A stretch of 64,000 bases of DNA from Rhinopomastus cyanomelas (taxonomy: Eukaryota; Chordata; Aves; Bucerotiformes; Rhinopomastidae): assembly GCA_013400115.1 (NCBI GenBank), contig VXBP01001095.1, positions 145,791 to 209,790 of the forward strand, in the 5' to 3' direction. The notes beneath the pieces were generated by a model, which did not search any database, was not told the DNA's origin, and worked only from the letters and a program-made list of their open reading frames with translations. Position 1 is the first letter of the stretch; each line of letters opens with the position of its first letter. This document shows positions 12,098 to 24,163 of this stretch, one piece after another. A program made the position numbers and the translations under genes.

Positions 12098-12720
12098 AGA
12101 GAATCACAGAATGATTGAGGCTGGAGGAGCCTCTGAGCCCAGGCCATGACCTGACATCACTCCATCAGCCAGACCAGGGCACTCTAAGTGCCACAGCCAG
12201 GCTGGGATTCAACATCTCCAGGTATGGGGACTCCACCACTGCCCCAGGCAGTCCAGTCCAGGCTCTGATGCCCCTTTCTGTAAGGAAGGGCTTCCTAACA
12301 TCCAACCTGGCAGCTTCAGGTCCTGTCCTCTCATCCTGGCATTGCTTGCCTGGGAGAAGAGCCTGAACCCCACCTGACTACAACCTCCCTTCAGGTTGTA
12401 TTCATCTAGATGATCCTGCTGCTGCAGGGGGATTGGACTGGATGATCTGTCGAGGTCCCTTCCAATCCCTAATGATTCTGTGAGGTAGTTGTAGAGAGGG
12501 AGAAGGTCTCCCTTGAGTCTCCTCCAGGCTAATTTCCCTCAGCTCCCTCAGCCTCTCCCCATCAGCCTTCCCCTCCAGTCCCTTCCCCAGCCTCGTTGCT
12601 CCTCTGGACCTGCTCCAGTTCCTCAACCTCACTCTTGAAGTGAGCGCCCAGCACTGCCCCCAGTACTCGAGGGGAGTCCTCCCCAGTGCCCAGTTCAGGG
12701 AAGGAGGTGCCTTTTGGATC
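12098..12720 (-). mobile_element. Old CR1 LINE fragment interrupted by a younger CR1 tail
   Basis: The reverse strand carries an older CR1 family. Its sequence breaks at about 12398 and resumes at about 12484 with the expected GTAGTTGTAGAGAG continuation. Confidence 0.85.
12400..12483 (+). mobile_element. Young CR1 terminal module nested in an older CR1
   Basis: An 84-bp terminal module (GATCCTGCTGCTGCAGG... AATGATTCTGTGA) in the opposite orientation inside the older copy. Short similar bases (GGTTGTA/GTAGTTGTA) flank it. Confidence 0.85.
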
Positions 12721-13149
12721 TCAGCCTGTGGTTTTCCACAGCTTGTTGCTTCCGAGCCCTCTCCTCATGTTTGTTTTTGTGCAGTACAGCAATAGCAGAT
12801 CTCAGGTTTACACCTGGGCTATTAGCCATCTCGAGTGCCTAGCATATCATTTCCCTTGAAAAACTGAATCTTAACTTCTTACTCTTCAAGTGCTTGTAGG
12901 TTTCCTCTTAAAAGATGTCCCTGTTTGCTGAGAAAACACTGTTCACGGGGCTGTGACAGAAGCAGCTTGGTAACGATGTAAAATTGGGCAACAAGGGAGA
13001 TCAAGGACTGTGCGTTTGCGCTACTTTGCCCTGACTCTAATTAGACCTTTTAAGCTCAGAACGCAGAAAAATGATCCGGTGTGGACTAGCATTTCCATGG
13101 TTTGTTTTTGTCAGACTCAAAATTGCTCCAGTATAAAATCTCCACCTTT

Positions 13150-13757
13150 TTCCCCATCGTGGGGTGGATCAGAAGAGGGGTGGTTGGCAGATCAAGAGAC
13201 GTTCTTGTCCCCCTCTACTCTGCCCTGGTGAGACCACATCTGGAGTCTTGTGTCCAATTGTGGGCCCCTCAGTTCAAGAGGGATGTGGAGCTGCTGGAGA
13301 GAGTCCAGTGCAGAGCAACGAGGATGATGGAGGTGGAGCACCTCCCTGATGAGGAGAGGCTGAGGGAGCTGGGTCTCTCGAGCTTGGAGAAGAGGAGACT
13401 GAGGGGTGACCTCATTAATGTCTATAAATATGTGAAGGGCGGGTGTCAGGAGGATGGAGCCAGGCTCTGCTCAAGTGTCATCTAGTGATAGGATGAAGGG
13501 CAATGGGTGTGAGCTGGAACAGAGGAGGTTCCACATCAATGTGAGAAGGACCTTCTTCCCAATGAGGATGACAGAGCCCTGGAACAGGCTGCCCAGGGAG
13601 GTTGTGGAGTCTCCTTCACTGGAGACATTTAAGACCCGCCTGGATGTGTTCCTGTGTGACTTGTTCTAGGTGATCCTACTGTGTCAGGGGGATTGGACTA
13701 GATGATCTTTGGAGGTCCCTTCCAATCCCTACTGATTCCGTGATTCTGTGACTCATT
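13150..13757 (+). mobile_element. CR1 LINE fragment
   Basis: Good ORF2 match from SREVLVPLYSALVRPHLES through KRRLRGDLINVYKYVKGG to SPSLETFKTRLDVFLCDL, one frameshift near 13470, then the terminal module. Confidence 0.94.
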
Positions 13758-14462
13758 TTAAATCCAGAATGGCATCATAAACTATTTGGGGCTGGATTCA
13801 CAGCCAGGGGGATGTTTCTACCCGGGGGCAGTGTTGACCTCGGGCACCTTCCCTCTCTCCTAGCCCTTAGCACCCAGCTGACGAAGGATCTGAGTTGCTG
13901 GTTTTTTAAAACAGACTTTTTTAAGAACAGCCTGAGCCTGTTCATGCTCTTCGACCTCATTTGTTTCAGCTTAATTACCCCAAGGTGTAAAACAGGCTGT
14001 TCTTCACTCCGAACTGGCTTGGTAATGGCTCTGGCAGCTCTGGGTGACTCTCCGGGAGCCGGCGGTGGGACCAGCCGGATCTCTGGGATGGAAAGCTGCC
14101 CTGAACCCGTGGAGTCCTGATGTTGCAGGGCTGACTCGGTCTCCCGTTCTCTCTCTGCCTCGCTAACGCTGTGATTTATAGGGTGGAGGTTGTGGCGTGA
14201 AGAATGTGCTTCCTGCAGCTCGTTCATTCAGCTTCTGTGTCACACAGGGAGTCCCTGGTGGAGTCCTCCAGCCCCAATCACTCACGTGTCAGAGCGGGGC
14301 TCACGGGTCAGCTGGCTTTGGGGATGCTGCTGCGGCAAGGCCATCAGAAATCCCTTTAGCAGGCACCGTAGCATCTCCCGTGTTGCTCCGTTGGAGTTGC
14401 TGCAGAGGTGACACATGGGGGCAGAGATATGAGGAAGGAAGAGCAGTCTTAGTTTACCCCTA

Positions 14463-14820
14463 AAGGCTCTGTCCAGCCTGATCTAGGGTGGGGTGTCCCT
14501 GCCCATGGTAGGGGAGTTGGAACTGGATGATCCTGTGGTCCCTCCTAACCCTGACTGACTGTGTGACTTGGTCTAGGTGATCCTGCTGTGGCAGGGGGAT
14601 TGGACTGGATGATCTCTCGAGGTCCCTTCCAATCCCTAATGATTCTATGACTTGGTCTAGATATCCTGCTGTGCCAGGGGGATTGGACTGGATGATCTCT
14701 CGAGGTCCCTTCCAATCCCTAATGATTCTATGACTTGGTCTAGATGATCCTGCTGTGCCAGGGGGATTGGACTGGATGATCTCTCGAGGTCCCTTCCAAT
14801 CCCTAATGATTCTATGATTC
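14463..14820 (+). mobile_element. CR1 chimeric tail followed by three tandem terminal modules
   Basis: Family-A tail (GGATGATCCTGTGGTCC) joined at GACTTGGTCTAGG to three successive ~75-78-bp family-B modules, each ending AATGATTCTATGA. Confidence 0.9.
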
Positions 14821-15265
14821 TCAATAACTAACTGATGCATTGGCTCAAGAACTGCAGAAATGGTGGTGAGAGAACTCTGTCAGGGAGTGTAGAAGTGAGA
14901 GGTAGCTGTGAATTGCCATTACGTTTCCTCATCAGGTACCTCCTTCCCCTCTTGATGGCCTCCACAGAAATTCCTTCCGTGTAGACAGCAGGTTTTTACC
15001 CTTCTGCCTCTTTGCTTTTTCATGAGAACTGCTTGAAAAATAAATCCACTTTTTATACAGTGCAGTGAGAGAAGATTGTTTATGAAAAGACTCTGAATGT
15101 CTTTAACTTGCTTTTGCTTCATGATTTGTCCTTTGCTATTTGCTTCATTATTTGTGCTCCTCATAGTCTTCCAGCTTGGTTTGCTAGGGTCAGGTAATAT
15201 TGTGAGGGCTGTTGTGGGGTGGCTCATAGGTGGGTGCCTCCAAATCTCAGGCATCAGCATCTGTA

Positions 15266-15721
15266 GAACCATAGAATCCTTTATATTTTTGGAAGGGAGC
15301 TCAGAGCTCACCCCGTGCCAACTCCCTGCCATGGGCAGTGACACCTCTTGCCAGACCAGGGTGCCCAGAGCCCCATCCAGCCTGGCCTTGAACACTTCCA
15401 GGGATGGAGCAGCCACAGCCTCCCAGGGCCTAAGCACCCTCACAGGGAGGGATTTCTGCCTCAGATCTCATCTCAAACTCCCCTCTTCTAGCTTGAACCT
15501 ATCCCTCTTTGTTCTAGCACTAGAGTCTCTTGGAAAAAGTCTCTCTCCAGCTTTCTTGTAGCCCCTTCAGGTCCTGGAAGGTCCCCCTAGAGCCTGCTCT
15601 TCTCCGAGCTGAACAGCCCCAATTCCCTCAGTCTGTCCTGTAGCAAAGGGGATCTGATCATCCTTGTGGCCTTCACATTCATCAGTGTCCTTCTGTTGGG
15701 GGCTCCAGAACTGGATGCAGG
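15266..15721 (-). mobile_element. CR1 LINE fragment, older family
   Basis: The reverse strand shows KARLDGALGTLVW and LRPWEAVAAPSLEVF, then a tail beginning at ACCATAGAATC. Directly abuts a + copy. Confidence 0.88.
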
Positions 15722-16172
15722 ATCCAGGGAGTCCAGCGCAGAGCAACGAGGATGATGAAGAAAGTGGAGCACCTCCCTGATGAGGAGAGGCTGAGGGAGC
15801 TGGGTCTCTTTATCTTGGAGAAGAAGAGATTGAGGGGTGACCTCATTAATGTCTATAAATATTTGAGGGGGGGGGTGTCAGGAGGATGGAGCCAGGCTCT
15901 TCTCAATGTCATCTAGTGATAGGACAAGGGGCAGTAGTTGTAAGCAGGAACATAGGAGGTTCCACATCAGTATGAGAAGGAACTTCTTCCCAGTGAGGGT
16001 GACAGAGCCCTGGAAGGGGCTGCCCAGGGGGGTTGTGGAGTCTCCTTCACAGGAGACATTTAAGACCCACCTGGATGTGTTTCTGTGCGACTTGGTCTAG
16101 GTGATCCTGCTGTGTCAAGGGGATTGGACTGGATGATTGTTTGAGGTCCCTTCCAATCCCTAATGATTCTAT
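15722..16172 (+). mobile_element. CR1 LINE fragment
   Basis: Begins at VQRRATRMMKKVEHLP of ORF2 and ends with the terminal module. It abuts the opposite-strand copy on its left. Confidence 0.9.
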
Positions 16173-17794
16173 GATCTTCTGTTCTCACCCAGCTCTTAAT
16201 TGCTTGGAGAATCTGAGCAGGTGGCTCCCGACTGTCGCGGAAAAGAGACAGCAACCCTTCATTCTCTGTGTGGTTTGCAGAGAGGTTTTGATGGCTCTTT
16301 CCTTTAGGATTGACATACAACACCCTGCTTCCTTTGTTTCTGCATCATCCCTCCCTCCTTCCAACCTGTAGCCCTTGGAGCAGCAGGAAACTATATAGTG
16401 CAGCTCATATCCTTGTGAAAAATGTCGCTGAAGAGCAGTCATTGCTACCAGGGGAAAGGATCCGGTGGCCTGTGGTAGAAGCAGATCTTGGCCGTCGCTT
16501 TGGATGCCGACACGTCGTGTTGCACCAAACACAGCGATTCATGTTGGTGCACGCTGCCTCCAGATCCTGCTTGTCTTACACGGGGTGCAAGATGGTGCCT
16601 CTTCCTGCTCTGTCCTTGCTTTGCAGGTGTTGGCATGCTCCGCTCTCTCTTTAAAAGAGAGGAATGAAAAGCAGGTGATCAAACAGGAGGATGAAAGGAT
16701 GACTTTAGTCGCTTAGCAAGGGTTGTTGAGTGGGTCTGTCACTTCAGAGCGGGAGATCGTCCCCAAAGCACGTCGCTTCGCGCTCACCGCCTGCTTAATG
16801 CGTGAGCACGGGGCGCTCACCCGCCGGAACGACAGTGGGCTTCCTGCAAACCAGAGCACTCGCCTGCTTTCACCAGCTGTGGCAGAGATGGTATCTTGGG
16901 ATGGCCTGAGAGTGATGCTCACTGTAGGGTGCACCATAACCGCTGGATAAAAGGTCTTAGTTCCTGATCCCTTGTGTTGGGATGAGTCTGTCAAAGCAGA
17001 GGTGATCTGGTACTTCACCAAATCCCCTTCTCGTGGCATTGCCTTTCGTTCAGTGTTCCTTCAGCCTCAGCTGGAAGCCTTCCCAAGCCTTCATTGTGGC
17101 CTTGCCACGGTGGGGTGGGACTGGGATCGATTCAGCCGGCAGCCTTTTACCGGTGCAGCGACAGCAGGACGAGCTGAAAGAGGATTCTGGTGCGAGGCTG
17201 CACAGCAGCTCTGCCAGAAAGAGGAAGGAAGCCTCCCTCTAACACAGCAGCAGAGCCTGGTGCCAGCTGGGCTGGGGTGTTCCTGTGTTTGCCCAACATG
17301 AAGCGCGTCATGCAACGGTTCCTGCTGCATCTTCAACAAGAGTCCTCCGACGGGAGGGTGGAGCGGGATGAGTCTGGCTCCATTTGCCCAACTCTTCTAC
17401 CCCCAGAAATCCACACGGAACGATACGGAAGGACAAAGCCCCGCAGCCAGGGACCAGAGGGAGGCCTTGGCAAGCTCTGCCTAATTGTCTTGTTTATGAA
17501 ACTCTGTGGAGGGTTTCCAGTGGGGTTCCTAATGAACTGGTTTGTTGTTGAGACTTACGGCAATGCTGGTAATTGCACTGGAAACAGGGAGTCAGGACTC
17601 ATCTTCTTTCCCACAAGCCTTTGACTACCAACCATTAAACACACAAACTATGTGTTTTAGGGTTTTCTCCTCAAGGTTTAACTCCTCATCTCCTCGCAGA
17701 GTAGCTGCCTCTCAGCTCTCAGGCACCTACTGGGAGCGAATGTGCTTGTAGCCCTTTTGAAACCTGGGCTGGCTGTGCTGCGTCTGACATGGCA

Positions 17795-18014
17795 TCCTGG
17801 CTTGTGTTAGACATGGTGTGGCCAGCAGGAGTAGGGAGGAGTAGGGAATGGGCTGTCCAGGGAGGGGGTTGAGTTGCCATCCCTGGATGTGTTTAATGAT
17901 TGTTTGGATGAGGTGTTGAGGGATCTGATTTAGGGGTGAACTTGTAAGGTAGGGTAGATGGTTGGACTTGATGATCCCAGGGGTCTTCTCCAACCAGAGT
18001 GATTCTGTGACTAT
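17795..18014 (+). mobile_element. CR1 LINE fragment with internal deletion
   Basis: A short RT-region piece (GCCAGCAGGAGTAGGGAGG) jumps directly to the 3' end (CCATCCCTGGATGTGTTTAATG... GATGATCCCAGGGGTC). Same family as the - copy at 22747. Confidence 0.8.
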
Positions 18015-18035
18015 TGGGTGAATGGGAGGGAGATT

Positions 18036-18258
18036 AATCATAGAATCATCAGGGATTGGAAGGGACCTCGAAAGACCATTCAGTCCAACCCCCTGCCACA
18101 GCAGGATCACCCAGACCAAGTCATAGACTCATAGAATCATTAGGGTTTGGAAGGGACCTCCAAAGATCATCCAGTCCAATCCCCCTGCCACAGCAGGATC
18201 ACAGCAGGTTTGAAACGACTCCAGAGAAGGAGACTCCACAACCCCACTGGGCAGGGGG
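18036..18258 (-). mobile_element. Two tandem CR1 terminal modules plus ORF2 end
   Basis: Two ATAGAATCAT...GCAGGATCAC modules joined at GACCAAGTCATAGA, then a few ORF2 codons. Confidence 0.88.
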
Positions 18259-19676
18259 AGCCTAAACTGGACCCTAAACTGGTTTATTCTGTCACGCTGG
18301 CTGAGGATTAACTAGAGCACATCTCTAACACAGCAACAATTTGGGGGGCTGTTTGAGTGTTGTACTGGGAGGAACTGGTGTTTCTCTCACAAGCTGACAC
18401 TCCAAAGCTCACCCTGGCAACTGATGGCGAGAAGCTGCTTGAGCAGCGTGTGTTCCTCTGGAATTCCTGCGCTGCCTTTTGAACAGGAACCGTCTTTCTT
18501 TCCCAGTTACTTGCTGTTAGGCTTCATTTGTTACGAAAAAGCTGACCTGAAAGCTGTGAGCAAGAGGTTCCTCTCTGGCATTTAATGGTGCCATAATAGC
18601 TGCAAGAACTCTTCGGGTTGTCTTCTATTTAAATTTCCATTAAGGCAAAATGGGAGAAGAGCAGAGACTGAAACAGCTGCACAGTGAGCCCTGGCTTCAG
18701 CTAAACTTTGAGGGGTTTTTTTCTTCTATGAGAACCAGAGGTGCCAATTTAAAGATTTCATCGTGGTGCCTGTTTCTGCAGAAGGGGAAGGGTTATTGCA
18801 CATTAACTTCTGATGTCTTAGAGAACGGCTGAGGTTCACTTGAGCCCTAATGGCTGCGAATTGAAGGGAAATATCCCTGCAAAAGTGATTCCAAAGGTTG
18901 AGGTTGAAGGAGGCTGCATTTTTCTCCCCATATATCATCTGATTTTATGACTTCAAGGAGACAGTCTTTTGATTTGACTGTTATTTTATAGAGACTTATT
19001 AGTGCTTTTGTTTTTTAAATACGATAACGGTTCCGCGTTCAGTAGCCACAAATTTCCCGCTATCAGTCTCGGAGCTGTAATTGATGAGACAGGGTTCCTG
19101 CTGTGGTCAGATATTTCACCACGGTCTCCTACTTTGAGGAGCAGATAATAAAAAATAATAACTAGAGGAAGAGCGTTGGGTTTGTGTGTCTGCAAAGTGC
19201 TTCGTCTTGCATTTCCTTGCTGTATTGTTGCCTGAGCTTAGATCTCCAGTTGCCTTCAGCTCTTGTTCCGTAGGGTTATGAAATCATTAGGTTGTGAAAA
19301 AGGAGAGAAAAAGCATTCAGAGGATGGAACAGGTGAAGTTTCTGCAGATTTTAGGAACGTGGAACTTCCTCTTGTCTTGTTGCCAGCTTGGGTCTCACCT
19401 CTCCAGTTACCAAAGGCAAGGAGCTAACCCTAAAACCATTTAGGTTTTAGTTTTGGGGTGTTTTTCCACTCCACTGTCAAGCTTTGCAGTCATTCCCTGT
19501 TGTGAATGTCCTGTTGGTGATTCAGGTGTTTGATGGGACTAGGTCAGCTTTGCTGGTCCCCAGCACCTCAGTGTGGTGGCACCTGGCTATGAAATTTGGG
19601 AGCCCAGAGGGGAGATGGGAAGATACTTGATGGGATCTTGGAGTTCCTTAAATTCCTCACCTGTTTTTTTGACAGG

Positions 19677-19988
19677 CATCTTTCGAGGTCCCTTCTGATC
19701 CCTAGTGATTCTGTGATAGGGTGAGGGGCTGTGGTTTGAAACCACAAAAGGAAAGGGGCGGATTGAGGCTGGACAGGAGGAAAAGGTTCTTGAATCTGAA
19801 GGTGGGGGGAATCGCCGGAACAGGCTGCCCAGAATGGTGCTGGAGGCCCCATCCCTGGAGCTATACAAAGTCAGGCTGGCTGGGGCTCTGGTCACTCACC
19901 TGGTCTGGTGAGTGATGGCCCTGCTTGGTGTAGGGGGATGGACTAGATGCCTTTTGGAGGTCCCTTCCAATCCTGTGATTCCATGATC
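19677..19988 (+). mobile_element. CR1 LINE fragments
   Basis: A short tail (TTTCGAGGTCCCTTCTGATCC) followed by another CR1 family 3' end reaching GATTCCATGA. Confidence 0.8.
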
Positions 19989-21483
19989 CTTCACGTTGCC
20001 CTCTAGTCATGGTCTGAGGTTGTTCTCAGATCTCCTGGCAGGTAGGAATTCTGTGAGAACCCGAACTGGGACTTGGTGTTGGCTCCCAGAATGAAATGAG
20101 GGTTTGTCTCTCCTTAGTGGTGGTGTTGAAGTGCAGATTGACTTTGTAATGGTTGTTTCTATGAAGTTAAATGATAACAGGGTGTGGAAGGGTTAGACTT
20201 GGGGGGATGGATTTGTTCTGCAGAAAGTGGGCTGGGGAGAGACAGAGGTAGTGGGGGGAGTGTAGATCTGATATCTCTTAGGAAATACATGGGTTTATGA
20301 CCACAATTAAACACTTGGCATGAAATACCGCTCTGTGTATCCGGAACGCGAGGCAATCCAAGGCAGTGGGCGTCATTCACGGGGTTGTATTTCTTCTTGC
20401 AGTTCCACAGAGCAGCCACCTCCTCTGATCTCCCTAGTTCTCCTCCCTCTCCCACTCCCCACACCCACAGTTGGTTTGGAAGCGTCTGCTGTATGTAGCA
20501 GGACGTTGCTGCTAGGTCTGAGGGAAAGGTATGGAGAAGTAACTGCAGCCGTTGCGGGACCGTGGACGTGCCCCAAGCCCAGCAGCTGAGGAGGCAGCAC
20601 TGGTTGGTGTGGAGGAAGCCCCAGAGGGAAAGAGGTTTTGTGGATTATTCATGCTTGTGAGTGTGAAAGCAATAAAATGAAATTAAAATTGAAGTATAAA
20701 CATGCATCATGTTAGATCTGCCTAAAGAAAGGAACTTGGCTCCTGCAGGCGCCTGGTGCTGCGCTGGAGACGTGCCGCTGCTCTGAACAGCATCCCCAGA
20801 GCTCAGGATGGGGTTTCTCTATAAGCTGCCTGGACTTTAGGTTGCTGTGAGACTCTTAAGCTGCCAAGGGTTGGAGATGGTGCTGGAGACCTTTAGCCCC
20901 ACCTGACACGGGATTTGCTCCGCTTGATTCGAAGGATTTGACATGTGTGCTGCAGCGCGTAGGTGCCAGGTTGGGATCAGCAAGCAGCCTGCTCCCCTTT
21001 GAAGCCGTTTTTCACACTCTGTGAAGGCAGAGAAGGTCGGTCTCTGTGGCTCGTTGGTGCTGTGTCTGTGGGCTGCTCTTCTGTAGAGCCTGGGTACCAT
21101 CTGTGCTCCTCCAGTTCTTTGGCCAAATTGCTTTTCCAGCCTTTCTCTCCAGCCCTATTTTTCATTAAATGAGTTGAGTTTTCCTGAAAGTCCATAAATA
21201 CTCCTGTGTCATGGATGAGATCCCCCTTGGGCTGTTCATTCTGTGCCTCATCAGAGCAATCGGATATCCAAGTGAAAACACTGTGAGTAGGCTTTGTGTA
21301 GCCTTGTAGAACAGCTAGGGTGTGATTCCAGAGGTTAATTTTAATGAGCAGATGCGAGTGGAAATGAGTAATTAACGTTTCCTTTGACTTAGGCATCTGT
21401 GGCTGAGGTGTAGGAGGCAGTTGTTGTAGCCTGTTTGGTTTCTCACGGAGCCTCGTGAAGGATTGGTGGGCAACATCGTGATG

Positions 21484-21757
21484 GGACTCTGGTGCCAGGA
21501 CAAGGAGGATGGGTTCCAGCTGAAAGAGTGGAGATTTAGGTCACATCTGAGGCAGAAATCCCTCCCTGTCAGGGTGCTGAGGCCCTGGAACAGGTTGCCA
21601 AGGGAGGTTGTTGTGGCTGCTGGCAGTGTTCAAGGCCAGATTGGATGAGGCTGTGGGCAACCTGGTCTAGTGAGAGGTGATGCTGCCCATGGCAGGGGTT
21701 GGCACTGGGTGAGCGCTGAGCTCCCTTCCAACCTAAACCAGTCTGAGATTCTGTGAT
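21484..21757 (+). mobile_element. CR1 LINE fragment, older family
   Basis: RFRSHLRQKSLPVRVLRPWNRLPREVV then a tail GTTGGCACTGGGTGAGC ... GATTCTGTGA. Confidence 0.88.
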
Positions 21758-21966
21758 AATTACAGAGTTTAGCTGCCTTGTTCAGCCTGTTGTTCCTTTG
21801 AGGCTTCTCCTCCACAGGATTCCCAGCACTGACCCACCCTGCTAACCCACCACACGCTGCGCAGGCAGAGCGCGTCGCTTTGCCTCTGAACGGAGTCAGA
21901 CTCAGCTGGCAGGAGCAGAACACGTTCTCTGACCATGTGCTCTTGCTGTCTGGATCTCTCTTGCAG

Positions 21967-22163
21967 TGCACTTGCCGCAAAGACATGGTGAAGATTTCCA
22001 TGGATGTCTTTGTGAGGATTCTCCAACCCGAGCGTTACGATTTGTGGAAACAAGGCAAAGACATTGCTGTCCTGGACCACATGAAGCCCACGGCTCTGAC
22101 TAGCCCTGAACTGGATGCTTGGAACGAGACAAAGACAGAGCTGAAGACCAAACTGCTTCGCAG
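21967..22163 (+). CDS. KDM4B: KDM4B exon: end of JmjC catalytic core, zinc Cys pair
   Basis: 197 nt, starts in phase 0 after TCTTGCAG and ends two bases into a codon at donor GTAAAG. It opens with CTCRKDM; the two Cys align with Cys306/Cys308 of KDM4A, which with a Cys and a His from earlier exons bind the structural zinc of KDM4 enzymes. VKISMDVFVRILQPERYDLWKQGKD follows the family consensus. The last third, through ALTSPEL and KTKLLR, is the helical C-terminal end of the catalytic core and is less conserved. A CR1 ends about 210 bp upstream. Confidence 0.97.
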
Positions 22164-22622
22164 GTAAAGAGGGAGAGAACACAGTTGTGTCTGAGCGCTG
22201 GGTTTGGCTTTAATCGCTGCAATCCCAAGCCGGAGGAAGCTCAAGCTCTCTCTCGTTGTCATAACAGTTCCTCTTGCTGTTTTTCTTGGCTAATGTGCTC
22301 CCTCATCATTCTGTTTCCTTTTAAATGTTACAGAAGCACATGCTTGCTGAAAGTAGGGCGCTGCGTGCCCCCTCACATCTCATCTCTTATCCTGGAAGAC
22401 AAAAAAATATCTATAGTAAACGTTTATAGCTTCAGTTATCAGGAAGCAGGAGGTGGGGGAAAAGTTCCCCTCAGCTGCAAAAGGGATTTTCTGCATGCCT
22501 TTCTGTGCTTCCTTTGATCTCCGGTTTAATTTCCGACGAGTTGGTGGGTTTTGTGTGTTGCAGCATGCTTGAGTTGAAAAGCTGGCATGCTAACCTTTCA
22601 CTCTTGGAATCTTGCTTTATAG

Positions 22623-22655
22623 GATAGGAGATGAGGAAGAGGACAACAAACACCG
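22623..22655 (+). CDS. KDM4B: Candidate in-frame 33-nt cassette microexon of KDM4B
   Basis: Not part of the human protein that I know. Seen in sequence: a perfect branch-point-like CTAAC at 22590-22594, a pyrimidine-rich tract ending TTTATAG (acceptor at 22621-22622), 33 nt, then donor GTATGT. The upstream exon ends with AG and the downstream exon starts with G, and the segment both starts with G and ends with CG, so inclusion keeps the reading frame. It would insert 11 residues, IGDEEEDNKHR, just before the basic SHRKRSQ stretch. A UGC triplet lies in the tract 11 nt before the acceptor, as in neuronal SRRM4-dependent microexons. Without RNA evidence it could be a chance splice-like sequence. 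Confidence 0.45.
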
Positions 22656-22746
22656 GTATGTGACTTTCCTCATCAACTTAAATGACTTCATCCTTCTTCC
22701 TTTCTCAGTCGCTTGGTGTCATGTCTTCATCCTTGAAAGGGCTTTC

Positions 22747-23410
22747 ATAGAATCACTCCGGTTGGAGAAGACTCCTGGGATCATCCAGTCCAACCATCTA
22801 CCCTACCTTACAAGTTCATCCCTCAACATCTCATCCAAACGATCTTTAAACACATCCGGGGATGGCGACTCAACCCCCTCCCTGGGCAGCCCATTCCACT
22901 GCCTGACCACCCTTTCTGTGAAAAGCATATTCCTAATGTCAAGTCTAAACCTCCCCTGTTGTAACTTGAACCTGTTCCCTCTTGTTCTGTCACTAATTGC
23001 TTGTGAGAAGAGACCAGCACCAACCTCTCCACAACATCCTTTCAGGTAGCTGTAGAGAGTGAGGAGGTCTCCTCTCAGCCTCCTCTTCTTCAAACAAAAG
23101 AGCCCCAGCTCACTCAGTCTTTCCCCCTAAGATTTAATCTCCAGGCCCTTCACCAGCTTCATCACCCTTCTCTACACCTTCTCCAGCACCTCCACGTCTC
23201 TCTTGTGTTGAGGTGCCCAAAACTGACACAGTCCTCAAGATGTGTCCTCCCCAGTGCTGAATACAGGGAGACGATAACCTCCCTACTCCTGCTGGTCACA
23301 CCATTTCTAATACAAGCCAGGATGCTGCTGGCCATCTTGGCCACTTTGGGCGTTGAGGTTTCTCAACCTTCATCTTGGTGTTGTGTGGTTTTCCAAGAAG
23401 CCCTCTTGCA
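22747..23410 (-). mobile_element. CR1 LINE fragment
   Basis: The reverse strand encodes KKRRLRGDLLTLYSYLKGC, RQWNGLPREGVESPS and further upstream ASILACIRNGVTSRSREVIV; 664 bp. Confidence 0.92.
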
Positions 23411-24163
23411 CCACTAGAGAACCTGAACTATCTCACACTCGTTCTGGTTTTCGGTTCTTGAGTTAATCTACAGAATTAGTGGTGGGTGATGATTAACTGG
23501 CCGTGGGCAAAGCTAACTGGTCACCAAAGCAGTTAACAAAAGGCCACCACTGTGTCAGAACTGAGCTAGAGTGTGTCAGACGTGGACCACCCATGCGAGA
23601 ACGTGCCCTCCTCATCAAGCTTCCTTGAAGAATGAGACTCTGTTCTAGGAAAGTGAATTATCACAGGGCTTTCATGTCCTCAGATGTAAAGTGTGTGCCC
23701 TTCCACTGTGAGCTTTTAATTTCAGTTCCAGCACCACTGCTTTCAAATGCAGGAAAAAAGCAGCTTTAAATCGACGTGAGGCTTCTGGGACCATCTTTGA
23801 TAGAGACTTTGAGCAACAGTTTAGAAACTGTCGACCTGATCATGTGGTAGCTGGTAGCTGATGTACTTGGACATTCTAGCAAAGGAAGGAAGACACTCGT
23901 AAGGGTGCTTTTTCTCTAGCACTGGGGTTCACTGGCTTCCAGGAGCTTTCGGTCACCTGGTGCTGCTTTGGACTGGTGGTTCTGTGTCTTGTCTCTTCTA
24001 CATGAGATGATTTGTCCGTTATTTTAGAGGTGCTGAAGTGGGACAGTGTGTTCCCCACTAGATCCGTCCTCCTAAAAGCTTGACAAATACAGTACTTGGC
24101 AGATCACTGACCTCTGCACCTCTCCTCTCCAGAGGTTCTGTTCTGAAAGTGTTCTTAGCTACT

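Larger units (their letters stand above)
4455..21966 (+). other. KDM4B: KDM4B intron, 17.5 kb
   Basis: The largest complete intron. It holds fourteen CR1 fragments (listed separately), a 79-bp tandem duplication (6371-6516) and a CT/AG-rich minisatellite (8435-8893). Apparently unique stretches are 7542-8434, 8894-10965, 11572-12097, 13758-14462, 14821-15265, 16173-17794, 18259-19676 and 19989-21483. No ORF in these shows recognisable protein similarity. The segment about 7740-8150 mixes CpG-containing and AT-rich blocks without repeats and could be conserved non-coding DNA. Confidence 0.8.
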
